From Fusarium oxysporum f. sp. lycopersici 4287 (Eukaryota > Ascomycota > Sordariomycetes > Hypocreales > Nectriaceae), in contig NC_030999.1 in assembly GCF_000149955.1 (NCBI RefSeq), positions 1,336,104 to 1,368,132 on the forward strand: 32,029 nt of DNA, in the 5' to 3' direction. Below the pieces are notes generated by a model that was not told where the DNA came from, did no database searches, and saw only the letters and a list, made by a program, of their open reading frames with translations. The position numbers were made by a program, and so were the translations under genes. Within the stretch, counting starts at the first letter, position 1. The number at the start of each line of letters is the position of its first letter. Below, piece after piece: positions 18,826-27,160 of this stretch.

Positions 18826-19723
18826 GGTGAATCGTGTATATTTCTTTATTCTCTCGCAATCGAAGGACTATTGAGACCTTATATCTTCGACTGGTTCCTT
18901 CTAGGACTTGAGTCCTAGAAAGTCCTAGATGAAAGTCCTATGATCAAAGTTTAGGACTTCAAACTTTAATCCTAAACCTTAATCCTGAAGTTGAAGGTGA
19001 ACCCTCCAGTATTCAACAGATGGGGAAGAGAAAAGTTTGGATGAAGCTTCGAGGAGGCTGGTTGATAAGGGAGGCATTTTGAGACATTTTATATTAGTTC
19101 CGTGCGACCACACCGCAAGCGTCGCTGTGGAAGCAAAGTGGAAATATTAAATTCTATGCAATTCTTAATGTAATAGACATTTTCTCATCAAAATATCTTT
19201 TATTTTGATAACATACTCTATAAGTGAAATTAGGCATTTTGTATGGGGAACATCTTTTTTGGTGTACGGTAGGTGGGTACTGCATGGTATCCTTTTTCTT
19301 TCCTTGTGTCAAGTAAAGCTCGAGACTACTCAATGCTGGTAATTCTCTCGGACTAGCGGGCTGAAGCTTCAGCTTCAGCACGGATATTGAAATGTTTGAC
19401 TAGCTGATGATGCTGGGTATATCCGCACACTACTAACTGTTTCATCTTATAACATGCAATCAAACCATAAAAAGCGTTGTCTGGTGTCGACGGCAGATCC
19501 GTCGGCCACTTCGTCGACATAGACAACTCCGACCAAGTTTGTAAGTATAAAGTCACTAGAATCGCCAGATTCAGCATGGGCGATGAAGGACCGTAATGAA
19601 CTGTATCCAAACCCCTCTTTAGCACAAGGTCTGCATTCGTTCAGTATCATTTGCCGTTGTTTTCCAACATTCGCTTAAAGAAATTCAGCATCGAATCTTT
19701 CTATACAAGAAGCTTCTTTAGAC
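18826..19723. other. Intergenic stretch with AGTCCTAG palindromes
   Basis: No gene is supported. At 18900-18990 the words AGTCCTA and TAGGACTT recur at least five times, including a perfect hairpin CTAGGACTTGAGTCCTAG at 18901-18918. Open frames on the minus strand at 19154-19650 have no recognisable features. The last part is the promoter of the metalloprotease. Confidence 0.45.
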
Positions 19724-20659
19724 ATGGCTTCTATGACATTTAAAACTATCGTAATCTTGGCCTTTGCGGTCTTGCAACCGGCCCTCGGTGCCGTATTTCC
19801 AAGCAACATCTTCAACCGGTCAGAGATAGAGGCCATGTCTTTGGAAAAGCGTGGCCCCATGGACGCCTACCAGCTTTGGGACTCGGCTGAGATCCCCTAT
19901 ATTTTGCAAAGCCTCCCCCACGACTTGTCAGAGTCGATTCGCAGTGCCATGGGGGAGTGGGAGCAGTCCACCTGCATACGCTTCCTGCCTAAGACCACCC
20001 AATCCGCCTGGGCAAACTTCAAAAAGGTGAGGTGCTTGCTTCCTTGGCTCAGGACGGGTCGCTCACGGCTTGCAGTACGATGATGGTTGCTTCTCCCGTG
20101 GATTGGGTTCTCCCAGTTCGGGGGAGAGAATCGTCAACCTCGATTACCCCAGCGCCTGGGAGAGGATCGTCTCTTTCGGCACTTATAAAGCTTGTCTCGA
20201 AGCCGGTACGCCTTCCCATGAGGTAAGGTTCTGCATTCCCCCCATTCCCCAACGCGACGACTGTCGGCGCACAAAGCTCACATGAGGATAGCTCGGGCAC
20301 CTTATTGGACTCATTCACGAACATCAACGTCCCGACCGCGACCAATTCATCCGTGTCTTGACGGATCGCATCCAGGATGACCAGCAGGACCAGTTCACCA
20401 TTGACAAAACCGGAGACATCCACGTGCCCTTCGATTACAATTCCGTCATGCTCTACAACACCAAGGCCTTCGCAAAGACGAATGCGTTGACCCCGATCGT
20501 CGGAGACGTGAGTCTCAAGCACACCATGGAGACGATCACGGACAAGGAGATTGACCCTTGGGACTCGCCTACCGCCAACGACTTCAAGGCCGTCAATGAC
20601 GCTTACAAATGCGAAGAATACTACACGCGCGTGATTCCTCAGTGCCTGTCTGGATCCAT
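19724..20659 (+). CDS. Secreted astacin-type (M12A) zinc metalloprotease, 3' end in gap
   Basis: Exons are 19724-20026, 20076-20222 and from 20292 to the gap at 20660. The introns are 49 nt (GTGAGG to TTGCAG) and 69 nt (GTAAGG to GATAG). Residues 1-22 are a signal peptide (FKTIVILAFAVLQPALG). KR at 42-43 is a likely Kex2 site ending a short propeptide. The catalytic domain begins at LWDSAEIPY. The second intron falls inside the zinc site. Spliced, it reads HELGHLIGLIHEHQRPDR (149-166) with the full HExxHxxGxxH signature, and the Met-turn block is DYNSVMLYN. It should cleave extracellular proteins using Zn2+. The C-terminus lies in the 1000-N gap. A role in attacking host proteins is inference from its neighbours. 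Confidence 0.85.
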
Positions 20660-21659
20660 NNNNNNNNNNNNNNNNNNNNNNNNNNNNNNNNNNNNNNNNN
20701 NNNNNNNNNNNNNNNNNNNNNNNNNNNNNNNNNNNNNNNNNNNNNNNNNNNNNNNNNNNNNNNNNNNNNNNNNNNNNNNNNNNNNNNNNNNNNNNNNNNN
20801 NNNNNNNNNNNNNNNNNNNNNNNNNNNNNNNNNNNNNNNNNNNNNNNNNNNNNNNNNNNNNNNNNNNNNNNNNNNNNNNNNNNNNNNNNNNNNNNNNNNN
20901 NNNNNNNNNNNNNNNNNNNNNNNNNNNNNNNNNNNNNNNNNNNNNNNNNNNNNNNNNNNNNNNNNNNNNNNNNNNNNNNNNNNNNNNNNNNNNNNNNNNN
21001 NNNNNNNNNNNNNNNNNNNNNNNNNNNNNNNNNNNNNNNNNNNNNNNNNNNNNNNNNNNNNNNNNNNNNNNNNNNNNNNNNNNNNNNNNNNNNNNNNNNN
21101 NNNNNNNNNNNNNNNNNNNNNNNNNNNNNNNNNNNNNNNNNNNNNNNNNNNNNNNNNNNNNNNNNNNNNNNNNNNNNNNNNNNNNNNNNNNNNNNNNNNN
21201 NNNNNNNNNNNNNNNNNNNNNNNNNNNNNNNNNNNNNNNNNNNNNNNNNNNNNNNNNNNNNNNNNNNNNNNNNNNNNNNNNNNNNNNNNNNNNNNNNNNN
21301 NNNNNNNNNNNNNNNNNNNNNNNNNNNNNNNNNNNNNNNNNNNNNNNNNNNNNNNNNNNNNNNNNNNNNNNNNNNNNNNNNNNNNNNNNNNNNNNNNNNN
21401 NNNNNNNNNNNNNNNNNNNNNNNNNNNNNNNNNNNNNNNNNNNNNNNNNNNNNNNNNNNNNNNNNNNNNNNNNNNNNNNNNNNNNNNNNNNNNNNNNNNN
21501 NNNNNNNNNNNNNNNNNNNNNNNNNNNNNNNNNNNNNNNNNNNNNNNNNNNNNNNNNNNNNNNNNNNNNNNNNNNNNNNNNNNNNNNNNNNNNNNNNNNN
21601 NNNNNNNNNNNNNNNNNNNNNNNNNNNNNNNNNNNNNNNNNNNNNNNNNNNNNNNNNNN
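20660..21659. other. Assembly gap (exactly 1000 N)
   Basis: The round size suggests a placeholder for an unknown distance. It separates the metalloprotease from a hAT N-terminus, and long frames through it are artefacts. Confidence 0.99.
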
Positions 21660-21995
21660 CACAAGGACTTTCCGTTAGGGTTGCTCTCCACAAAGAAAAA
21701 ATCCATGGCGCTTGATCCAGCTCTTCCGGCCCTTCGAGCCCTTCCGGGACAAGGACTCTTCCAAAACATATCGTTTGTTCCTCCACACTGCTCGCGGAAG
21801 ATCTGCAACAGTAGGGTGGTCTGGCAATGCCGACTGCGTCGTCAGCTCGAATTGACTCGCCAAATTCCTCGGTGGTCGAAGAAAAGAAAAGGCAGAGGGT
21901 GGAGGCGAAGGAAGCATGATGTCGTCGGATTCCATCGGGTTAGGCGTCGACTCGTGGGAGGAATGGTACGCGTTGAAAGGTAAACAAACTAGCAC
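21660..21995 (-). pseudogene. hAT transposase N-terminus (BED-finger start), cut by gap
   Basis: On the minus strand a frame from 21995 (or ATG 21935, MESDDIMLPSPPPS) reads RPPRNLASQFELTTQ, then LPRAVWRNKRYVLEESL, then GRKSWIKRHGFF. This is the sequence that precedes the BED zinc finger in many fungal hAT transposases. The frame ends at 21675, but the neighbouring frame continues as FVESNPNGKSL up to the gap. Five rather than six T in the run at 21696-21701 (minus strand) would join them. The rest of the gene is missing in the gap. The family call rests on recognition of this N-terminal block only. Confidence 0.5.
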
Positions 21996-22282
21996 CGACG
22001 CGACTTGATGTCGCGAGGACGGGACGTAAAAGTTAAGGAGCTACTTTCTCCCCCACCAGCCTGACCGTGGTACTGGGGTAGCTCACTAATGGAAGGCTTG
22101 ATGGATGACTTTGATTGGCTGGGGTCGCTCACCAGCCAGGTTCCGGGTAAGCTGTGAAAGCGCGGTCAACGGTCTGGCAGCATGGACGCTGGATGGCATA
22201 TTGTGTATCAAATATATCAAATGTTATTTCAAATCGAGGATTTTGTATTTGTTTGATTGAAATAAAATTTTGGCATATTTGA
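21996..22282. other. AT-rich simple sequence before the pogo gene
   Basis: No gene. The part at 22205-22320 is rich in TTTGATT/TTTGTTTGATT words and replaces the 5' end expected for the pogo element. I find no 5' terminal inverted repeat. Confidence 0.5.
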
Positions 22283-23902
22283 TTGATTTGTTTGGCAATT
22301 TGTTTGATTGGATTTGATCTGGGGGCTGCGCTGAAAATATATGAAGTTGGCTTCGGTACTCTCCGTAACCGACAGAATGGCATTCAATCACGAGACGCGT
22401 GGGTGCCAAAGTCACGGAGACTGACTGATCTAGAGGAACAGATAATAGTTCAATTCCTCCTTGACCTAGATTCGCGAGGATTTCCTGCGCGACTGCGTTT
22501 TGTAGAAGAAATAGCCAATTCTCTGCTTGCCGACCGTGACGCATCACCTGTTGGCAAGCGTTGGGCTCATAACTTCGTCAAGCGACAACCAGAGCTAAAG
22601 ACACGTTTATTTCGGAGATATGACTACCAGAGAGCCAAATGCGAAGATCCGACTATTATTCGTGGCTGGTTTAGGCTTGTACAGAATACAATTGTGAAGT
22701 ATGGTATCCGATCAGATGATATCTGGAACTTTGATGAGACTGGCTTTATGATGGGCCTCATAATGGCCGGAATGGCAGTCACAGGGTCAGAAAGGCAAGG
22801 AAGACCAAAATCAGTGCAGCCTGGAAATCGTGAATGGATTACAGTAATCCAGGCGATTAATGCGGAAGGTCAATCGATCGCGCCGTTCATCATTGGTGCA
22901 GGCAAATATCACCTTGCTAACTGGTACCGAGAAAGCAACCTCCCGGGCGATTGGGTTATTGCAACGAGCCAAAATGGGTGGACAAATAACGAGCTAGGTC
23001 TTGAGTGGCTAAAGCACTTTGATCGGTCTACAAGTAACCGATCAGTTGGTGCCTATCGTCTTCTGATCCTCGATGGCCACGAAAGCCACCACTCTGCTGA
23101 CTTTGAGAGATACTGCCAGGATAATAAGATTATCACGCTTTGTATGCCACCTCATGCATCTCACCTACTTCAGCCTCTTGATGTTGGGTGCTTTGCAGTG
23201 CTGAAAAAGGCATATGGTCGAGAAATAGAGCATCTGATTAGATGCTCTATAACCCACATTTCCAAGACCGAGTTCGTCCCGGCCTTTTATGCCGCCTTTA
23301 AAGCTACTTTCACAGAAAGCAATATCCGGGGGGGCTTTAGAGGAGCTGGACTTGCTCCTCTTGACCCAGAAGCCGTGATCTCAAAGCTTGATGTGCAGCT
23401 ACGAACCCCAACGCCTCCTGGGGAGGTCAGCCAACCATTAACCGCATGGGTTTTAAAGACCCCAAAGACAGCAATTGAGGCTCAATCTCAGTCTGAATAC
23501 CTCGAAAAACGAATCAGAAGACATAAAGGCAGCTCCCCAGAGTCAATAATAGAAGCTTTAAAGTCAAATACTAAAGCAACAAGGGCAGTTATGCATGAGG
23601 TTGTCTTATTGAGGAATGAGGTCCGAAATCTTCGAGATGCAAATGAGATACTAAGCCGGCGCCGCAGGGCAAAAAGAACTAGATTACAGAGAGGAGGGGC
23701 TATGACTGTACAGGAAGCATCGCAAGTAATTGATCAGATGGATGTTGATGCGCAGGTAGTGGCTGAATCGTCAAGAAGTGGTGGTCGAGGAAGGTCACAG
23801 CGACCGGGTGGTCGGCGTTGTGGTGTATGCGGCAAGGCCGGGCATAATGCAAGGACGTGTCAGGTAGTGATTGAGACCTCTGGGGAAGAGTATAGTAAGT
23901 AG
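22283..23902 (+). CDS. pogo/Fot-family transposase, 5'-truncated
   Basis: The 539-codon frame encodes a Tc1/mariner-superfamily pogo transposase. Residues 15-30 (ALKIYEVGFGTLRNR) are the last part of a psq-type helix-turn-helix whose start is missing. Residues 45-125 are a CENP-B-type helix-turn-helix (LTDLEEQIIVQFLLDLDSRG). The catalytic domain has D151 (WNFDETGF), D264 (LLILDGH) and D300 (LLQPLDVG), a complete DD35D triad. The C-terminus has a basic coil and a CCHC knuckle (CGVCGKAGHNARTC). The first ATG is not the native one, because homology begins before it and upstream DNA is simple sequence. The catalytic core looks intact, but without the first helix-turn-helix and 5' end the element is probably not mobile. 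Confidence 0.85.
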   Translation: MICLAICLIGFDLGAALKIYEVGFGTLRNRQNGIQSRDAWVPKSRRLTDLEEQIIVQFLLDLDSRGFPARLRFVEEIANSLLADRDASPVGKRWAHNFVKRQPELKTRLFRRYDYQRAKCEDPTIIRGWFRLVQNTIVKYGIRSDDIWNFDETGFMMGLIMAGMAVTGSERQGRPKSVQPGNREWITVIQAINAEGQSIAPFIIGAGKYHLANWYRESNLPGDWVIATSQNGWTNNELGLEWLKHFDRSTSNRSVGAYRLLILDGHESHHSADFERYCQDNKIITLCMPPHASHLLQPLDVGCFAVLKKAYGREIEHLIRCSITHISKTEFVPAFYAAFKATFTESNIRGGFRGAGLAPLDPEAVISKLDVQLRTPTPPGEVSQPLTAWVLKTPKTAIEAQSQSEYLEKRIRRHKGSSPESIIEALKSNTKATRAVMHEVVLLRNEVRNLRDANEILSRRRRAKRTRLQRGGAMTVQEASQVIDQMDVDAQVVAESSRSGGRGRSQRPGGRRCGVCGKAGHNARTCQVVIETSGEEYSK

Positions 23903-23966
23903 TTTTAATTGATCAGATGGTTTATTATGTTTTTAAATGGATTTAAAGTTTAGAGGCTGGAATTTT

Positions 23967-24010
23967 TGATCAGCATACTTGGATGATCAGCATGCTTATC
24001 AACCACGTTA
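23967..24010 (+). repeat. pogo 3' terminus with a 17-bp tandem repeat (copy 1)
   Basis: Two adjacent 17-mers (23967-23983 and 23984-24000, the second TGATCAGCATGCTTATC) are followed by AACCACGTTA. This is the 3' end of the transposase-bearing copy, ending at a TA. Confidence 0.6.
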
Positions 24011-24037
24011 AGGCCTTATTTGAATATTCATATAGCC

Positions 24038-24268
24038 ATGTCTGGAGGAAGGTCGGAGCGCCCGGGGGGTCGGCGTTGCGGTGTATGCGGCAAGGCCAGG
24101 CATAATGCAAGGACCTGTCGGGTAGTGATTGAGACCCCAGGAGAAGAGTATAGCGAGTAGTTTTAATTGACTAGATGGTTTATGGTGGTTTTAAAGCGAT
24201 TTAAAGTCAAGAGGTTGAGATTTTTGTGACACTCGCTTATCTGTGACACTCGCTTATCATACACGTTA
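24038..24268 (+). repeat. Second pogo 3' end with duplicated zinc-knuckle codons
   Basis: 24038-24160 repeats the last 40 codons of the transposase (GGRRCGVCGKARHNARTC to the stop) with several substitutions. A related untranslated tail follows, then two identical 17-mers TGTGACACTCGCTTATC (24225-24241 and 24242-24258) and ATACACGTTA. It is a fragment of a different pogo copy in the same orientation. Confidence 0.7.
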
Positions 24269-24360
24269 GCTTACTTTAGGACTTATATATATGCTATTTA
24301 AATCCTAGCTATTTTAAGCCTAATTTAAATTTTTATGAATTATTTAAAAAATAGCTTTTA

Positions 24361-24419
24361 AGGTGAAAAGTATGCTGGCCAACTCGCTTGTCTGGCCAAC
24401 TTGCTTATCAACTACGTTA
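24361..24419 (+). repeat. Third pogo-type 3' end
   Basis: AGGTGAAAAGTATG followed by two 17-mers (CTGGCCAACTCGCTTGT and CTGGCCAACTTGCTTAT, 24375-24408) and CAACTACGTTA. It has the same layout as the two preceding ends but different 17-mers, so it comes from a third subfamily. Confidence 0.55.
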
Positions 24420-24928
24420 TGCCTGTAATATGACGCTTATCTTCCCCTATTCTATTTCCTGTATAAGCTGACGTTATATACTAAGTATATACTAAGTTTT
24501 ATTGATGTAGAGTTCCCTTTGTTAACGGGTGGATATAATATTGGCATGCTGCTTGTTCCCGAGAAATATGCACTTTGCCGAGTCTAGGGTCTTGTCCTTT
24601 GTCTAGCTGCCAGTCATGGACATAACCCCAGTCGGCATCACCGTCAACCTGTGGCGGTCTCACATCCTATCGCGACACACATAGACAGATTCCGCACCAG
24701 CTCCAACACCACAATGGAGAGCAGGCTGAGGGGGACGGTAATACTAGGGCGCAGAAATAATCGCAGATGTGAGCAAGACTGTTATTAAAACACTGGTCAC
24801 AATGGCAGAAGAAATTGAATCTAATTACAAGTTCGAGAAGAAACCTTATTTAGATGGGAAAACCTCAACGCGGCAAAAAACCCACTTCTTTGACCAGGCT
24901 CATCCAGGACAGAAAGCTGTAGATACCT
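24420..24928. other. Region downstream of SIX5 with possible gene debris
   Basis: No gene is called. A minus-strand frame at 24499-24666 (56 codons, for example DADWGYVHDWQLDKGQD) looks protein-like but has no start and I do not recognise it. The 32-bp inverted repeat at 24855-24886 lies here. Confidence 0.4.
24855..24886 (+). repeat. 32-bp inverted repeat bracketing SIX5-AVR2, left copy
   Basis: TGGGAAAACCTCAACGCGGC and the following 12 bp are the exact reverse complement of 27435-27466. The left copy ends 43 bp from the SIX5 stop, and the right copy starts 292 bp past the AVR2 stop. Confidence 0.8.
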
Positions 24929-25454
24929 CTAGGCCGCATCACAATAGATAACGTTTCTAACCTGGTGAGATTTAGAGCAGTCAAAGCATGTTGAGTCTGC
25001 TCCTCCATTATTAATGCAAAGATTATAGAATGTATCGCCATCAATTTTGCCATTTGCAGCTTTCAGCTAGTCAAGGTTAGTTCAGGCACTTAATCATCCT
25101 AAGCTGTAGACTTACATAAATGCCAGCGAATCGTGGACCAGGTTTATGACGGTCAGCAAACCAATATGCTGGAGAGGTCTGAGCTATAGAATTGTAAGCT
25201 TGCCCAATTGCCCAATCACTATGAGGTATACATACCCCACAAATATGATTTACTATTATCGTTCTGAAGCTGAGTGGTGGCATCTATATCAATGCTGTCA
25301 CCAGAACCGGACTGGCAAGCACAGTACTGATGATCCCTTGCGAGACTAAGACCATGTTAGCAAACACACGAACTACACAGGCGTGTAGGATAACAAAGGG
25401 CTAAGATTACCTCGCGCCGCAAAGGGCTAGAACAGAGATGTACTCGAAGCGCAT
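24929..25454 (-). CDS. SIX5: SIX5 effector: secreted six-cysteine protein, four exons
   Basis: Exons on the minus strand are 25454-25411, 25345-25236, 25183-25116 and 25066-24929, giving 360 nt and 119 aa. Introns of 65, 52 and 49 nt have donors GTAATC, GTATGT and GTAAGT and YAG acceptors. Introns 1 and 3 have clear CTAAC branch sites (TGCTAAC, GAACTAAC). The protein starts with a signal peptide (MRFEYISVLALCGASLA). The mature part has cysteines at 23, 25, 91, 101, 104 and 116. Length, signal peptide and divergent placement next to AVR2 with a shared promoter fit SIX5 as I remember it; no alignment was possible. In the literature SIX5 is needed with AVR2 for recognition by tomato I-2, and it helps AVR2 move between plant cells. 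No single ORF shows this gene: only a minus-strand fragment of its first exon is open. Confidence 0.85.
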
Positions 25455-25553
25455 GATTGATTGTATACGATTCTGGTTGAGATAGAGATAGTAGCTGTCT
25501 GCGCTGAAGAGTAGTAGAGCGTGTTTGAGTGTTACTGTTGGAACTATAGCCTT

Positions 25554-25561
25554 CTTATATA
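25554..25561 (-). promoter_or_regulatory. TATA box of SIX5
   Basis: TATATAAG on the minus strand, 100 bp upstream of ATG 25454. Confidence 0.55.
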
Positions 25562-26197
25562 GTTTCAAAATATCAATGCTGACTGAGTTAACAGCTTTTA
25601 AAATCAGTATCTGGGTATACAACTGCCGACTTTACTAAAAGCTTCAAGTAACGGCAAACGATTGCCGAGTTGACTGATAGTTTATAAAGTTAATACTGTA
25701 TACGACCGATGCCTTGACCGAAAGTTTAAGGAGGACCGAAAGGTACGAGGCCCTGATGAGAACAGCTTGGCTGAGCTTGCTGACATCCTAGACACAGGCA
25801 AGCTGCTTGCTTACCTATCCCTATCTCTCAGTCTTTCTCTATGTCTTCCTGTTCCATCTTTTCTTCCTCGTTCTCTTCGTAGTAGGTCTCTTTTCCTTGG
25901 GCTGTCTTCTTCGGTCTTCACAGAAGGAATTTCATAACTATCCTCCGGGGGCTTACAGCCGACTAGCCTCGGGCGGCCCACTAGGGATTATACAGTATAA
26001 AAAGTGAATTAAACCTTAAGTAACTGCCGATATTTCGTAATAATAAACCAAAAGTTTAAAGGTAATTGCTAACTTAACTGCCAAGTTAAAAATGAGTGAA
26101 ATATACAAGATATAACTGCCGACTTAACCAAGGTTACCACGGACTAAAAGGTAATATGTAACCGCTAGCTTAGCTGGAAGCTTAAAGATATTAGATA

Positions 26198-26419
26198 CAG
26201 TGGGATGCAATAAGTTTGAATACCTTTTGAAGTATTGATGCCCCCTGTCTAGCCTATTTGGAGTTCAGCCCGCTTCTAATCTGAGGAAGAAGCTCGATGT
26301 AGCCAATCACTATATTATTATTAGCCATGTAAAAGTTGATATACAGGTGGTAGCTGGCTCAAAGAGGCTAGCGGCAAAGAAGATACACGCCCGGTATTCA
26401 AACTTATTGCATCCCACTG
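26198..26419. mobile_element. mimp (miniature impala) element, 222 bp
   Basis: The ends are 27-bp perfect inverted repeats starting CAGTGGGATGCAATAAGTTT, flanked by TA on each side (26196-26197 and 26420-26421). Both ends fit the mimp pattern CAGTGGG-NN-GCAA-[T/A]-AA. Mimps are non-autonomous and are moved by the impala Tc1/mariner transposase, which is not in this window. The element lies 233 bp before the AVR2 start and 744 bp before the SIX5 start, and it splits the TGCCGA motif field of the promoter. Confidence 0.92.
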
Positions 26420-26540
26420 TATTGCACTTTAGCTTTGTACTATAAAAGTTAAGATTAACTGCCGACTTAAGTAAAAAGTTGAAAAGGACCGAACGGTATA
26501 ATGTATAAATGCCGAATTAACCGGGAGGTTGAAAAGATAA

Positions 26541-26548
26541 TATAAAAA
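26541..26548 (+). promoter_or_regulatory. TATA box of AVR2
   Basis: TATAAAAA, about 104 bp upstream of ATG 26652. A second TATAAA at 26602-26607 is closer to the start and less likely. Confidence 0.5.
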
Positions 26549-26651
26549 TTATATATTAATATCTGCTTGCACCCCAGCCAGAAGGCCAGTTTAACTTATA
26601 CTATAAACTCCGTTTTATATTACCGACCATCTTGCCTAAACATTTACCACT

Positions 26652-27143
26652 ATGCGTTTCCTTCTGCTTATAGCCATGTCCATGACATGGGTTTGCTCTA
26701 TTGCTGGGCTACCTGTGGAAGATGCCGATTCATCTGTCGGTCAGCTCCAAGGACGGGGTAACCCATATTGCGTGTTTCCCGGCCGCCGCACGTCTTCTAC
26801 TTCATTTACTACGAGCTTCAGCACCGAACCTCTGGGTTATGCTAGAATGTTACACAGAGACCCTCCATATGAGCGGGCTGGCAATTCGGGACTGAATCAC
26901 CGCATTTACGAACGAAGTCGCGTTGGAGGCCTCCGCACTGTCATTGATGTCGCCCCCCCGGACGGACACCAAGCCATCGCCAACTACGAGATCGAAGTCC
27001 GTCGTATTCCTGTTGCAACACCTAATGCGGCTGGAGATTGCTTTCACACTGCACGCCTTAGTACCGGCTCTCGAGGTCCAGCCACAATCAGTTGGGATGC
27101 CGACGCTAGTTATACCTACTATCTTACTATCTCAGAGGATTGA
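26652..27143 (+). CDS. AVR2: AVR2 (SIX3) secreted effector / avirulence protein
   Basis: A single 163-codon exon. Residues 1-19 are a signal peptide (MRFLLLIAMSMTWVCSIAG). The mature protein has two cysteines, C40 and C130, an RxLR-like RIYER at 84-88, and a beta-rich C-terminal half. Length, cysteines and RIYER match AVR2 of F. oxysporum f. sp. lycopersici. V41, R45 and R46 are present, the residues whose change (V41M, R45H, R46P) is reported to escape the tomato I-2 receptor, so this is the avirulent form. Reported biology: secreted in xylem, acts inside host cells to suppress immunity, and is recognised by I-2 together with SIX5. It has its own TATA box, and a mimp ends 233 bp upstream. 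The frame is intact. Confidence 0.93.
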   Translation: MRFLLLIAMSMTWVCSIAGLPVEDADSSVGQLQGRGNPYCVFPGRRTSSTSFTTSFSTEPLGYARMLHRDPPYERAGNSGLNHRIYERSRVGGLRTVIDVAPPDGHQAIANYEIEVRRIPVATPNAAGDCFHTARLSTGSRGPATISWDADASYTYYLTISED

Positions 27144-27160
27144 TTCTGTGGCAGTTCCCC

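Larger units (their letters stand above)
25455..26651. promoter_or_regulatory. Shared bidirectional promoter region of SIX5 and AVR2
   Basis: The 1197 bp between the two divergent start codons contain a TATA box for each gene, a mimp (26198-26419) and a degenerate, irregularly spaced motif AACTGCCGACTTAAC. TGCCGA occurs at 25624, 25663, 26025, 26117, 26460 and 26510, with weaker copies near 25703, 26079 and 26162. AAAGTTTAA cores at 25721 and 26051 resemble the binding site known for Wor1-type regulators, the family of Sge1. In F. oxysporum Sge1 is required for SIX gene expression in the plant, but binding at these sites is inference. Confidence 0.65.

Noticed and set aside
20049..21983. Long open frames on both strands across 20660-21659
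   Set aside because: They consist mostly of N read as coding. Only the astacin exon on the left and the hAT N-terminus on the right are real.
24499..24666. 56-codon minus-strand frame with protein-like composition
   Set aside because: It has no start codon, no known motif and no splice context. It is kept only as possible debris.
24769..24951. 60-codon plus-strand frame at the 3' side of SIX5
   Set aside because: It overlaps the SIX5 3' end and the 32-bp repeat, and has no recognisable features.
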